This document shows positions 24,701 through 39,700 of a stretch of DNA of 64,000 nucleotides, piece by piece; position 1 is the first letter of the stretch, and every line of letters begins with the position of its first letter. The stretch is taken from positions 40,573,684 through 40,637,683 of the forward strand of contig NC_089982.1 of the NCBI RefSeq assembly GCF_036417845.1. The letters run 5' to 3'. The notes under the pieces were generated by a model. It was not told the DNA's origin. It was given only the letters and a program-made list of their open reading frames with translations, and ran no database searches. Both the position numbers and the translations under genes were made by a program. Source of the stretch: Apteryx mantelli (lineage: Eukaryota; Chordata; Aves; Apterygiformes; Apterygidae).

Positions 24701-27700
24701 GGAGTTAGTGTGAGCGCAGGCAGTTGACAGGCACCTCGCTGGAACAAGCTGTTAGAATAACTTCCTTCCATGAAACTTGAGATCTGTCTGCAAAACTGGT
24801 AGTTAAATCCAAAGTTTGCACTGTGTGGAAAAAGGGACTGTAATAATGAATCTAAAAGCCATGTGATTATAGGTCAAATGCCTTGATAAGTCCATGTAAG
24901 TTAAGTAGCTCAGTCAGTAAAGATGATCTGCCTTTTTAAAAGCTTGCTTAAGAAGGACCCTCTACCATGGAAGTACGCTTCCTGACGTTGTTTTCTGGTC
25001 TCCAATTCCATGTTAAGACATGTGAATTAACTGTTATGTTGGTTTACCTAGGAACTATAGACATACTGATTCACAGGAACTTTCATTTTTTTCCAGTATT
25101 TGAAGAACACTGTAAGCCTCCGGTCTTTTGGTATTTTCTTCATATTTTTCATTTCAAAGCCTGTTATATAATAACATTAATTTCAAAGTGTTTCTCAACT
25201 AATTCCTTTCAAACTCCTCCTGTGGCTGGTTTGGAGATATTTCCATTTGACAATGCTGTTTGTTTTTGGTACAGATAATAGATTTTCCATATCATATGGA
25301 GAAAATACAATCGCTCTCTTTTTCTAAACACGTATCAGAAATGGGTATTGAACAGTTATGCTCTTCTACCTTCTTAAGTCCTTTATGGCATCTGAGGTTT
25401 TACTTTTTCCTAGTATGTTATAGAAGAAACAATTACTTTAAATTCTTTAAGTACTGATGATTTCTCTAGCATGCCTATCCATACATTTTCAACTTCTATC
25501 TCTATTTTCTTTTTTTTTTCTTTTCAAAACTTTCATTTATATATTTACTGTTTTCACATCTTCTTTTAACCAGGTGGTTTCTTGCCCAGCAGAACAGTTC
25601 TTGTATCTATGGAGCTGCAGCTTTGGAAAATCTAGAAGATATTTTTAAACAATTTTCAGTTACAAAGGATTTAATTTTGCTGATCAGTCATGTCAGCAAT
25701 TGTTTTAAGTTCTGGAATCTTGTAAGTTACACGTGTATTACTCCTGCTCCTAAAGTGATTGCTGTATTCAATCCATAAAAAGTAAATGCAGTCAGACTGT
25801 GATCTGTGGTAGTACAAAAAAACTCTTTTTAGGAATTAACTCTTCACTGGAATAAGGTGTTGTAGTAAACATTTTTCATTTTAGATGTGAAGTTTTAAGA
25901 TACACAGTCCAGATATGTTGAGCACTATCCTGTATATTTTATATATAGAAGTATCAGGAGTTCACAAAAAATATATATGTATCTCTTGACTCGGTAGACT
26001 ATAGGTCATCCTGTAAGTCAAATAAAGTAAGGATCTTTCAGTTAAAAAAAAAAAAAGGTACTGTCCTTAATATAGTAGACAATAAAAGTAATCCTATATT
26101 CAGACCCTTTGACTTTAGTTCATGAAGTCCTTTTGCATCCTTTTGCGTGCAATTTGAGATGTCTGTCAAAGCATTTAACTACATAACTCTCAAAGCCTAC
26201 AGTAAAAGCTGTGTTCCAATACTCTTTTCTCTGCCTCCTTTCTAATATCGTAATATTGTTGTTACAATAGCGTTTTAAGATCCCCACCGAGATCAGGGCT
26301 GCATTTTCCCAGCCACTGTTCTGCACCCCGTGCGCCAGAAAGCCTGCTGTCCAAGCAGTCAGGCCAGAGCAGGGGCAAACAGAGGAACGGACAAAAATGC
26401 CGGCAAGGTCAGGATGGTGCAGCAGAGTGTCAGGAGAGCAAACCTCTCCTCACGCCTGCTCTGTGTCCTGCCTAGCGTGCCGTGCTAGAAGGGGATCGTG
26501 GTAGGAGACTGCTCTAATTGGAGCTGTGTTTCACAGACTGTGCTTTCATTTGTGTTGAAGACAAGAAACGTTCAGTGTTGGGAATAGGCATCACAGTGTG
26601 CTGGTTTAGCTGGAGAGGGCTTGAAAGGAAGAGAAGGAGGAGCTCTAGACAGTTTGGAGGCTAAATCTCTCAGAATTTAATGCGACTCCATCGTTTTACC
26701 AAACTGCCTCTAAAATTCAAGACAAATTTCTGAATGTAATTTCTCACTACCTTTTGCAACTGCCTCGTGACCAATTAATATTAAGATAACTTAAACTTAT
26801 ACACTGGTAGTGCAGCATTTGTTTACATACATTAATAATCTTTATATAGTCTAAAGGTTATAATCTTAAAATCTGTATGTTTAATAATCTTAATCTGTAC
26901 ATAATTCTTTACATAATCTGCAAAAGAAGAAATAAGACAGATCTCTGATCACAGTTCAACTAATTAACATTATTCACCTTAAAGTCAGAAATCCCATCAG
27001 TTTGAGATAATTTCACTTTTGTAGCACTTTAATCGAAAGTGTGTCCCAATTTATGGTGATGAGTGAGATTTACTCATTGTAAAATGCAGTACAGATTGGA
27101 AATTGGGTGATTTTTAGATTGAAACAAATATTCGTGGGCCAGAATCCAAGAATAATTCTTTTATTTAAGCACCGTGTCACCTTTTTGATTTTTAGGAAAA
27201 TAGTGCTATGAACTCTTAAAAGACAAATTCCCTAAAATATTTTGAAATTGTTTTACTTCAAAATAGAGCAAAGAGGATTCAATTTTTATAATAATAATTC
27301 AGGAGGATGGAATCTCAAAGATTTATAGCACACAGCAACATCCTGATTCTGAACTTGTAGTTCTATAATATTAAATTTGAATTCTTAATAGTTATAAACA
27401 GCTAGCAGTAATAAAAGTATGTGAATAAATGAAATATATCAGATAATCCTGTCTCAGGCTCACCAAGACAGAGTATATTTTTTACTGCTACAGCATCAAT
27501 CTTAAGTATGCTTCAGAGCTTCATTTTAAGTTACGCTGGCTTAATTCCACTGTAAGAACTATAATTAAAATCCTTTTAGCCTTTGTTAAAGATGCAAAGA
27601 ATGAAAAACAGATTATGTTTCATATTTCAAATGCTTTGAGTAAGACTCACAAAATAATTTTTTTCTTTAACTCCCTAGAGTCCTCAATAGAAAAACCTTA

Positions 27701-30700
27701 CCTGAGACTATTTTACAAAGATTTTATGTAAAGTTGTATTAACGTGGGAGAAGAGGAAGAATATTGTGGGTTCTGAAATTGTGACTGATGTGCAGCCTTG
27801 CTTGGTTTAAGCCACACTCTAACAGGATGAGAGTCTAAAGATGGAGAAAGAGCAAAGAAAATAAAATCCCCCACCTTCTCCCCTTCTGTTCTTTGCCTTA
27901 ACCCACAGTTGTATGTAAAAGAGCATGCCAATTTTGGAAAAGAAGTTATAGCTCAGTCATGCAGTTTTTAGTGAGAGGGGGAAGAAAAAAAAAATAGTAG
28001 TTTTACCCTTTTTTGTCCTAAGAGGTTAGGCAAAATGTTAAGTTCTTGTAGACTGTTTTCTGTTAGGGGAAGAAGTTAGTGATAAATCATGTATTTCTTT
28101 GCTATTCTGCTCATTTACAAATAATGTATTCTCAAAACATCATAGGATTAGACTATCAGCAAGCAGTTTCCTTCTTCATTACCTTTCGAATTTCACCTTT
28201 CTCATTGCAGCTTTCCCTTAGGGCTACAGTACAAGTGCTTTTGTATCATCTCCTGGATTTTATTTGCATGCACACATGCATGTATACATACACGTGCACA
28301 AACTCATCTTCTGTATATGATACTAGTGTTTTGTGGAAATCAACTGCATCTTCCTTTTTTTTTTTTTTAATGGAAGCTTAAGAGATGCATTACAAATGTC
28401 TGATATTTGTTAATTAATTTATTCTTCACTAATTGTTTTTTAACTTTTGCTCACTTTACAATTACGTATTGTTGACTGGGTTAATTTATGCAGCTCTGAA
28501 GAGAAATTCTTTACCATAATCCCTAATTACTATCATAATGTACTTAAATTCAACAAGAAACTTTTTTCCTGGGATTACAAAACATCAGAAATACTATTCC
28601 TGGTATGAAGCTTCAGAGATGTTTTTTCTTTTATGTTTGTGTTTAAAACATTAACTCTAAGTGTGGTGTTTCAAAGGTGAAAAAAATGATCATTTGAAAC
28701 AGATTTCTCTTATCTTTGAACCTCCAAGAACCAGCCCGACTAGCTTCTCAGTGGTTTGGGGAAGTACTAATTCCTGAGAGGGGAGTTTTCCTTGCTTCTG
28801 ACGGCTAACTGCTGCCTTTCGGGGCCTTTCATGTGGGATGGTATCAACTGGCCCAAGTTTGTTTAATGCGTTTATGTTGATGCCTTCATTTTTGTTGTAT
28901 ATCTAAGTCTACCTAAATGAAACCCTAGTGTTTCATGTGTCCAGCTTCAGACTTGATATTGCACCAGTGTGAAAAAGAAATTAGTGAAATTGAAGGAGTT
29001 ATACTAATTTAGAACTGCAGGGCAAATAAAAGCCTATCCTTATATATTTCTATAGAAAATCCTGTCAGAAGATGGAGATAACGGAGCATATTTCTAAGCT
29101 AAAGTAATAATCAGATATCATTTAAATTGTATATATTTGAGGAGAGAGGAGGAAGAAGAGGGGAATGAGTGGCAGAGAGGTGTCTCTGCTCATTCATCTG
29201 CATCTTTGTTAGATGTTGTGCTAAACTCTAATCCTGTGGTAATGCCTCACGAAATTTGAGTTTCAGGATAAAATTCATTACATATTGGAGCATTTTCAAT
29301 TAATATTAGCTCTTTAAGCTTTTTATGTGCATCAGAATCCTTTTATTCTAGGTTTTGCGTAAACAGAACAAAAAGACAAATTAATAAAAGGTATAGGAGC
29401 CAAATCCTCTGGCAAGGTGCTGTGTGACCAGTCTGAATTGCTCTACTAGCAGTTACTGTACCTGCAGCTGATTTGTCTGGCAGTTAGACAAAGAGGATCT
29501 TCCAGTGCTATAGCTGGATTAATTAGACTGAATTGTCTGTGGCATAACTGATAACTAAGTTTAGTAATGTTGCTATGAGACAGGAGTCTATATTTTGCAA
29601 AAGATGGTGCAAATTTTGTGCTTTGGAAACTGCTTCTGAAGTGACAGCATTTTGAAATGCACAGCAAGACATAAAGATAAAATGTGAAAGTAAAATCCAC
29701 GATAATGACCAGATTGGCATGCAGTATAGGCAGCCATGATATATGTATCTTTTTTGCCAAAATCCTTTGCGCTACGTTGTGTTTAGTGGAAGCAAACATT
29801 TTACAAAGTTGGTCTCAGTTCATATGGGAAAGAAACATGAAATCAGAACCTTACATTCATACATAAAGACCCCAGTGTGTTGTCATGGTGCAGAACAGGT
29901 TCTTTTTGAGCCTCCACATGCATTTGCAAAGCAAGATACCACAGACTGTGAGATTACTGTAGAAGAGAACTTCAGAGTAGGTGCATGAATTGCTACTAAG
30001 TATTCATAGAGAGCTGCCAAGAAGAGGTCTCAAAGCAGGTGTAATTCAAGTCCTGAACACTCCTGGAATGACATCTCTTATTATCAAGAAAATATAAATG
30101 TAATGCAATTGCAACTGAAAATGTAGTTCTAGCTGGAAAAGCTACGGCCCAAATATAAAAAAATACTGGTGTTTTAGAAGTGAAATCGTTGCAGCTATTC
30201 GGGATTCTGAATAAATAGCACTGTGTCATTTACACCCCATAAAGCCTGAAATTACAAACTTAGTGCATGTGCCTATACAGATACTTAGAAATTATTTTAG
30301 GCAGCATCAGGGCTGAACAATTAGCAAAGTAGGAGAGGAGCAAATCACAGAAAAGGCAACATAATGATAACAGTTAATTATATCCCAGTGGAGATCCTGT
30401 ACTGATGTTGAAATCATTTAAGCTCCTTATGCTTTGTCTCAAGGATTAATGCCTTTGCTAATGTGTCTAATAGCCACTGGAGCAAGGTGTATATCGGTCT
30501 ACAATTTTTACCCAAGGGAGTTAGTCCAAACTTATATATTAACAGCATTAAAGTTCAAATACATAAACTATTTTTTATTCTTGTATGAGACTCCAGAATT
30601 TAGTTTTAATAAATTATTTATTGGGGGTCTTTAATGTTAATAATTTTAATAGGACAGGATTCCCATTACTTATTCACAGAGATCATCAGAAACATTTTCA

Positions 30701-33700
30701 TGAAAGAAGGATCAACTTCAGAAGAGTCTTTATAAAATTACATGCTGGTAAAACTGTAATAAGTTAAAAGCGTATAAGAATTAATTTCATATTTTTATCC
30801 TGAAATACACTGGACTAACTTTATCATGGTCTTTATCATAAATTGTTCAAAGATTCCCTTGTTTCATTTAGTGGGAAGAAGCTGAATAATTCAGAATGGA
30901 ACTGCTAATTCAGCTTTAAAAAACTAATTTAGCCTTAAAAAAAAAAAAATATTGTCTTTATAAGATTTTTCTCATATCTTTTTTTCTGCCATTTGGCCAC
31001 TCAAATACTTCTGATTAGAGTTGGTCAACCAATTGTCATCAAAGTTCTTTGTCAATCATTCTTTATCTCTTTTTGAAGATAAGGGAATTTATTGTCCTGT
31101 ACTTGTTTGATATCCTCATTTTAATGATATATCTTTGAAAATAAAGGTTACAGTCCTACGAGCTCTCCTCTATGTGACAGTAAAGGTTTTTGAAAGCCAG
31201 TTCACATACCCTTAGAATAAATTTCAGTGGAAGTGGAATTTTTTGACCTACTATTATCTTGAAGTATGCAGACTAGTAAAAATGAGAGACAAAATCAAAT
31301 CAGATCTTTAATGTTTCCTTGTTGACTCTTTCCATTTTAGTTGAAGAAAATGTTCTGTTTTAAGACAACCATTTCAAAAGAAAAGATTTAGTCCTCTTGT
31401 TCTAGCCCATTTACCACTGGTATAGAAAAAATACAGCAACTAAAATATAGGGGAAAAAATCCTTACCATTTGATAAATTTACATCGGTCTCTCTGAAAAA
31501 CTTGCATTTAAAATAAGCACAAAGGCGGCAGCAGAAAACCTGTTGACTGCTTTGGTAATTGTTGAAGTATTAAAAATTACTCAAAAAGCATAAATCAAAC
31601 TATTGAAATTAATTTTAAAACCAAGACCTAGGGTCTCTTTTTGATTATTCAATCTAAGTGTGCTTTTTGTTCTCCTGTCTTTGATGTCTCCTTTTCCCTT
31701 TTGCTGATCCTCCATCTCCTAGCACTTCAATCTTTTCCTGTGTATACCTGTCTTCTATTAGTTTTTACTTGGTATCAACAGTAGCAATGTGAACTTCCTT
31801 TCTTTTGGAATTTAAAACATCTAAAAATAATTCAGCTACATTTTATTAATCTTGGGAACTAGGATATATTACTGTTATATTGGTTTTAAAATATTCTGGC
31901 TAATTTCCAGCTGGGGAGTTTGTACAAGGCAGTAGCCCAGACTGCTTGAGGTTTCTCTCAGGCTTTGTAGTTCTATCCTAGTAAGTACAGGGTGGATTTT
32001 TCACTACCATAATCATGCCTCAGTCCTCTTTCTCCGAGGACTGCTTTTTAAAATAGTTGGATTTCCTCAACCTCAACACTTTCAAAGTAATAGCTGCTTC
32101 AAAGGGAAGGAAAACATATTGGCTTGTTTGGCTGATGAAATTTGAGTCATTTTGAGCTAATATATGAAGCTGGGTCTTCATCTGATTAAAATTTAGTAAA
32201 ATGTGAAAATATTTTGCTGCTATTATGATATACCCTTATTTGAGGCTATAATGATATGATTGACACTGATGTGACTAACAAGTACTAAGCAGTGAATCAT
32301 ACTGCTTTGATTAATTTAATTGCTGTTGACTCTAATTAGCTTGTTCTGTTTCCATGACTGAATCATATTCTTTTGTCTTTTGGAAGCTACAGGTAATTGT
32401 GTTAAGTTATTGTTCTTCCAGTGTGTATAAATGCTCCTTTGTTTGGTTTCTCGCACACAATTTGTGACCCCAAAACATGAAGATCTCTCTTAAAGGGTTC
32501 ATGAAATTTCTTGAAGAATACATAGGAATAGTGAGCTTGATGAACCAATTTATAGTTTGAAGGAAAACCATGTTCTCAGCGAATATCTTGCTTTTGGCTT
32601 GTCCAAGTGCGTTTCTGCTATTTCTTTTTATGAGTGAGCTTAAAGAAAGAGCAACTGTCATGTTCTTTCCCTAGTGATTCTGAACCTGTGCAAGAGATCA
32701 GACAGTTTTAACATCTTACACCAGGAGACAAGCCAGCTTGTACTTATTCCTCTGAATAAGGAAATTTTTGGCAGTTTCTGTGTTAAATTAGCCTTATCAT
32801 TTAAAGACTAGCTGGAAAAGTTGCCCACTTTCTTCAGGCTAAAGGAAAGATCATGGATGACTGCTTGAGCAGTAAATGCCTCAGAGCAACAGATCTGCAT
32901 AGGTTTGAAAGTTGTATGACATGAATTTGGGAACAGAGGCATCACAGGAAATCTTGAGAAAGGCAGATGAAGCTTAAAGACAACTGCTTGGTGGTTCTTT
33001 GTCCCTGTTACCTGACACACATGTAGGTGCTGTAAAAGTATTTCAGGTGAAAGAATCCATCCTGATTTCATGTTCTCTTTTTGAAAGCTTGAGAGGAATC
33101 AGAGGGGGTGGAAAAAACCCTAAGTATGTGGTAGTCAGAAGTATATTGTTTGCAGAATCATGAATATGCACTAGACTGCAGAACATTATTCTGAAATGAA
33201 ATGGTGAGCATTTTGTCAGCAAGATGCTTGTTCGTGTCTTTGCCATTTGTTTTGATAACAGTTCACCTATTTCTTTTCTGTTTGTTCTAGATACACTGCA
33301 AATATACTAATGTTTACTGTGATCATTGTGAGAAAAGATATTTTGCTCATATGGAGTAGCTGAAATGTGTGAAATTACTTCTATGTCACTGGAGAGTCAG
33401 GAGGTGCTTTTCTATATTATCTATACAAAGATGAAATTTTTTGCTTGGAATATCTGTAAAAGCAAACCTTATGACAAAATCAAGTCTGTCACAGATTTAT
33501 AGTTCTCATCCTCACAACTGAGGCATAAACAAAGCTGTCCTGAGTTTCACTTTTTTTCTCTCATTTCTACCTCTGTAGCTAAATTCTTTATACACATTTT
33601 AGCAATTTTTAGTCTTCCTTTAACTTTCTGTCTACCCCACTGTTTGATATATCTCCAAAGGACATCAGTTTTTTTTCTGACAAGTTCTGTTGACTGCATA

Positions 33701-36700
33701 AGATAACAATATTGGCCCAAACTTATTTATTATAGAACTCAAATTGTTTATATGAATCAAGCCACATTAATGTTCAAGCTGATTATTTATATGGTTTGCT
33801 GATGGTACTTCTTTTGCATTATAGGGGGTCTTGTGCTTTTACAATACTAGTTTAGCCACAAGAAGCAAAGGTGAGATGTTCTATCCCAGATGAGCAGTGA
33901 AGGAGAACCTGTTAAACAAATAGAGATACCTTTGAAGCTTGATATACATACTGACCTATGAGTTAATAAAAATGACTACAAAATAAGATATTTCTTTTTC
34001 TTGGTTTAACACCAATGTGAAACAGCCAATGACATGATAAATAGCCATTAATCAGTAATTTTTAGAGCCATGCTATCAGGAAGCTTAGCTATTAAAAAAA
34101 AAAAAAGGACAGCAAAACAGGAGAGATTAGAGTAGTTCATTTTTTTCAGTGCTATCTGTATCCCTTCTCCTCACCTAGAAACACTCTTAATTTCTTTAAT
34201 CCAGAAGACAATCATTTGAATATTGTCTAGTGTTTTACAATGCATTTTTTTCCCTCATCTCCTTTCTACCTTTGTTGTCTTTGCCAAATATTTCCTCAGA
34301 GGTTTGTTTTTTTTTCCACTCATAAATCTCCTATGATCTGCAGGGTCCAAACTTCTGTCTTTGTTGCATAAACAAAGTGACGTTAACAAGTCATTGGACA
34401 AAGACTGGTGCTTTCCACGATCAGGCTAGGAAAAAGTTGTTTAAGTTCTGATGGCCTTGATAACTTCTTTCCCAGATAGATATTTACATGCCAGGGTCAT
34501 CCTCCTTAACACAAAATGAGTGATGCAGGTTTCCAAAAAGGCTATAAATTTACAAAGAATTCATAAAATTAAACAATAAGAAATCATTCATTCTTTCACA
34601 AAGAATGATTTCTAAACTGTAACAGAAAGTAAATTCATAAATCAGTTCAGGAATTAATACTAATTACTAATTAATAATAGTTATTAGAAAATACTGGGAA
34701 AATCCATTCAATACTACCTTGAGAAGATAAATGTCATAATTTGGAATATAAACTGTATAGAGATTAGCTTTTTTAAGCACAACATTCAGCTCAGTCTGAG
34801 CATCTTCAGTGTGCAGTGAAAAAGGCCTGGCAAAATGTAGGCTCTTTTTTTCACTTCTATTTGTTTTTCCATATTATTGTTCCTTAACAGTATCTCAATG
34901 GTTACTTAGGTCATGACAGATAACTGCACTGAAGGGAGTCTTAATTGTCTCTGTGCTCTGTGTGTTTTTGCTGCATGAGACTTAGACACTTAAGTACTAC
35001 ACACAGTCTGTTTGCTTAATACCGTATCATGAGCCTGTGTACCACTTGTTTTGGGGAGAAACAGGTTAGATGTATCATTCTGAATATCAGCATAGAACAG
35101 CAGAGAAATAGAGAGCAGTGGGCAAGAGTGAATTCCCCCTGGGAAAGGAACATGGCCTTATCGTTGGTACTTACATATAGGAGGAATGGGAACCTAGAGC
35201 AAACATCTCTGAGCAATTACACAAGTGAGACAGTTGTATATAAAAGCAAAGTAGCTTTTCAAAATCATGCAGTGATTGTCCACTGGGATATATGGCTTTC
35301 TCTTTCTATGGAAAACACTTGTAATATCAAAGAGAATTCTGTGCATCTGGGAATAATGGAATACTGATCTCAGAATTTCCTTCTGATATTGTGCCTACAT
35401 TTCAATTTTCAACAGTTGTAAATATTGCTGAGGGTTTAAAATGTGAAAGTTCTTCCAGAAGAAATTTCTTATGAATTTGAGGTACTTACTTAATTCACTT
35501 TCAGATGATTCCTTTAGTCCAGGAGAAGAATGAGAACAAAAGTGAAATATTGTATAATAATGTGTTTCTTGTTATACTGAGAAAGTTGGATAAAAGATTT
35601 ACATCTTGTATTATAAAAATAGCCTGAAAAATAATTGCATGTTGCAGAAGTGGAAATATACTATTTGAGTGAGCATCACATCACGGTTAGTGGAGGCTGT
35701 ATAGAGTATTTCAAGTGCTCTGAGAGAGCAGTGAAGCTTGAAATATAATTTGTATTGGAATTTATATCTTTTTATGACAGCATCCACTAAGTCAAATGTT
35801 AGCTGTAACAAAGATTTGATATTTTATTTTGAAAGTACTTCAGTAATTAAATTAGCAGGCCTTTGCAGAATGCTGCTTCACTAGGTAGGCTTACCGAAGC
35901 TTCGGGAGCATGAAAAGCGCTAGAAAACATTCTTTCCTGATTGTGCTTTTTTCTGTTCCCAATATATTGGGGACTAAACAAATTCCTTTCTAGAGTAATT
36001 TAAAACTCTCCATCATGTGCTGTTGGGAAGAAGATGATCCTGTCATAGAGCATATGACAGGAAACTTGAGCTGGCACCCTGCAGTCTACTGGAAAAGCAG
36101 TAGAACAATTGTTCTCTGCCTGGAAAAAGTGGCAGAATTTGTAGCTCAGGTGCATTGGAGGGACTGGTAAAGCATCACGTGTCTGTAAATGTGGGGAATT
36201 GAAGCTGCTGCAGTACAGAGAGGTGAGGAATAGAGGATGGGTAGCATCCAGTCCTTGAGTGTTCCAGCCATCCCAGCTGTCCCTCAGCAGCATCCCTCTA
36301 CCTTCTCTCCCTCTATTACTTGAATGAGGTCCCTGTATTTTGTGAAAGGGTCTCCTATAAGCAGTGGGCTTAGCAGAAAATGAGATCTGTGCATCTAAAC
36401 TTCAGGTGGATAGACTCTGAACAATGTCTCCATATTTTTTGGATGAGGCTGACTACTCTTCCAAAGGATTCATAATTGCAGGTATGTGTCATCTTAGTCA
36501 TCCTTCAGCAAAACTATGTCACAGAGTTATTTGCACTTTCCTTGTTCTTTGATGCTTGGTCCGTTTACATCTAGTAATTGCTTTAAAATTAGAATGCATT
36601 TAAATATATCTAATTCTGACTGTGTATAAACAGGACTTATCTATCTGGGTCTGAAATTTCAGCACAAATTAATACTGCCCATATCTACACAGCTTATCTG

Positions 36701-39700
36701 GGTATTGCTATAATAAATTAATTTCTAGTGCAAAGAGAAACTATTCTTTTAAATTGTGGCCAGAGGTCATTTGTCTTGTATGATTAGCATTTTCATCATA
36801 TTACTGGGATGTGTGGGGAGGAATTACCTTGTTGCTTTATATCAAAGCAAATTTTAATTAGCTTACAAAATAAATGTTTCTTGCCAAGTTAACAGCGCTT
36901 AATATACTGTTGTAAACTGCATGTCCAATGAACTCATATGTATTTATCACTTGATATCCACATTCAAATGTAAATGAGTATTTATAAAAGCATAATCCCA
37001 ATGATTTTCAAACATTAAGAATGTATCTTAAAGTAAGCACGTTCCTTCTGTTTTTCTTTAGTCATCTGCGATTCTTTGGAAGATCACAATTCTGGGGTTG
37101 GTGTCACGTGCCCCCTGGGCTACTTTCCATGTGGCAATATTACAAAGTGTTTGCCTCAGCTACTTCACTGTAATGGTGAGGATGACTGTGGGAATCAGGC
37201 TGATGAAGACAACTGTGGTATGTGATTACAATCTTCGTTTGTTTCTGTAGCTGCAGTCTGACAGTCACTTAAACCCATACACTGTTGACACTGAGACAGT
37301 CGTGGAGTATTAGCAATAGAAAAGTTAAATGTATTGCAGAGGATATAGCAGTCATTTGGTTTCACTAATAAAACCACCCAACAAGTCATTTGTTTTAAAA
37401 AAAAAAAAAAGGGCCATGTTTTTGTTTGCATATTATATTAGTTTATCCCGTTTTATCCCTGCTTTGTACTTGTTTGTGCTTGTCATTTTGATGTGTATGT
37501 ATGTACGTGATCTAGCAAAGATCCCTGCTGAGGAAAGGTAGACATATGCACTAACAGAATTGGCATTATTTTTAAAGTAACTTTCAAAGCTGGCTGGGAA
37601 ATGTAATTTTAGATCAAGAAGACTTTTCAAGGTTTTTCAGAAATCCTTTATGTCCTAACTCAGGAGAAAAAACAAAACCTTGACTTGTGTATGTGTGTGT
37701 TTGTACGTGCACCTGTGTGTTTTACAAGTTCCACTTCTGCCATGCTCTGGATTTGGGAAATGTCAAAATGTGAGGATATATGAATAGCCTGACCACTGCT
37801 GCCTGTTACTGGCATGATCCTTGGCACCCTGGCCACACTGGGTGGCAGGCTTGGTTGGCAGACCTAATCCCTGCGGCAAGCTGCGCAGGGCCAGGGCATG
37901 GCTTGTGCACTGGCATTTGCCTGTCTGTATGGTTTATTTGTGAGCCTGGCCCTGGCCCAGCTTTAGTTTGTGCTGAACACCGTTCTCTTAGGCAGTGCCT
38001 GGGCCCAGCTTGGAGGGTAGCACAGGGCAGGGGTAGTTTGGGGAAAGGCCTCCATATATTTTGTGAGAAGAGAGTTTTGCCATTTGGTTGTGAACTATGG
38101 GCCACAGGGAGAGCAAATCGGCCCTGGCGCATTTTATTTACTGGCATTGTCAACTTAATAACAGTCTGGATATTTTCAGAGCTGCTCTCCAGAGCTTCTG
38201 ATCCATGGCAGATGGGGAAACTAGCCTTCCGATTTCTTAGCAGCTTGCCTGTTACAGTGGAGGGCAGCCAGAGGTATAGCACCCTGCCTCGCACCCTGCC
38301 TCCCCAGAGCTGAGCAGGTGAAACCTCTGCCGGTGTCCAGCCAGGCATGGTATCATCTGAAATGTGTGTGTGGAGAGGCAGGGGCAAGTAAAAAAAATAA
38401 AAATAAAAATAAATTGAAAAATATTCTCTGAAAGAAATAATTTGAAATGAAAATATTATGAAGATATTTTTCACAAGTGTTCTTAGCAAAATCAATACAA
38501 TTTTGAAAATAGTGTCTCTTTCATCAGGGCAGCTTCCCTCCCCACCCCCTGCCCACAAAAAAAGACCTAGTTAGGCTGACAAAAACTATTTTAACTAGCT
38601 CTGCTGTATTCAAGAGATCCAGTTCATGAAGCAAACAAAACTTGCCAAGTGCCTGTCTAGTTCTACAGATCAAAAATTTCAAACATTTCTAGGGAGCCAT
38701 AAGTGACAGATATGCTGGATAAGACTATTAGAAAAACAATCCTGAAGCTCACTGTCAGCCAGTGGTTTATGATTCACTGGAGTCATGTCATTTTTTTTCA
38801 CCCCATTACTCTCATCTCACAGAATGTAAACGTGTGTGCTGGCCTTCAGTCCCTCTGGGTTGATCAGATGACAGGAGTTTCTCCTATGTCCTTTTTGATT
38901 TTGACCAGACATTGTTTTCCATTAATGCTAGGAGATAATTTCTGAAATGGATCAGATGTGCCTGTTGTTGGTTACACACCAACATATGTAAAATGCAGAA
39001 ATTCTCTTTGTGGGTATGATATTTACAACTGAACCTGTTCCACAAACACACGTATCCCACCCCAAAAAAGTTAAAGTGGTCTTGTGTTGTAGCCAGGCAT
39101 AAAATGTCAAAGAATAGATACTATTGGGTGCTGAATTTCTTCCATTTAGGTAGAAATCTTTCTAGAAAATATGCTTTGGACAAAAGGAAAATTTTAGCCA
39201 GAGTAATGGCTGACTGAAATTCTAAGGTTTGCTTTGTACAGGATGGCACACTAGAAATGTGATGGATGCTTTCAATTCTGGAAGGGCGTAGTGAAGGAAG
39301 CTGGTCTTCTTCTTTGCAGGACTTAGATGGGAAAGTGAAATCCTTCTTCATCTTTCTCAAATTGTGATGTCCAAACATGGGCACTGTTCAGCTGATTTTG
39401 CTCTGGTGCTGTTGGAGTAAGGGTTTTGTCATGTGTCTTTCTGGTCCAACCCCTGATGATTCACCGCACCGTGAAGTCTGTTGTCTTCACAAATGCGTCA
39501 CATCAATTCCTATTCTGAATTCTCTGGCCCTCAGATGTCTCCGCAGAGCTGTATCCTTGTCATTTGTTCTCACTGCTTATCTGTGCAGCTGACTGTTGTG
39601 CCTACATGCAGTATCTTGTGTTTATGCCTATCAGATTCAAATTCCAGGGTATTATTCCATATGAAAAGCTTTTCCTAGTTTTATGTCACTTGCTGATGCC

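Larger units (their letters stand above)
18728..37061 (+). other. RXFP1: RXFP1 intron 1 (18.3 kb)
   Basis: Bounded by a GTAAGT donor and a TTCTTTAG acceptor, phase 1. I saw no additional exon joining in frame. It contains inverted repeats at 21196-21222, 21347-21486 and 34588-34608, T22 at 22408-22429 followed by a purine-rich strand, a TG/TATG microsatellite (about 24614-24636), a GC/CpG-richer patch (about 26285-26580) and an AATAAA plus A13 pair (26021-26056). Confidence 0.85.

Noticed and set aside
37806..38558. 250-codon minus-strand frame as a gene
   Set aside because: Low-complexity translation (F/Y/I run from the AAAAT tract), no domain, and overlap with an equally open + frame. Base composition explains it.
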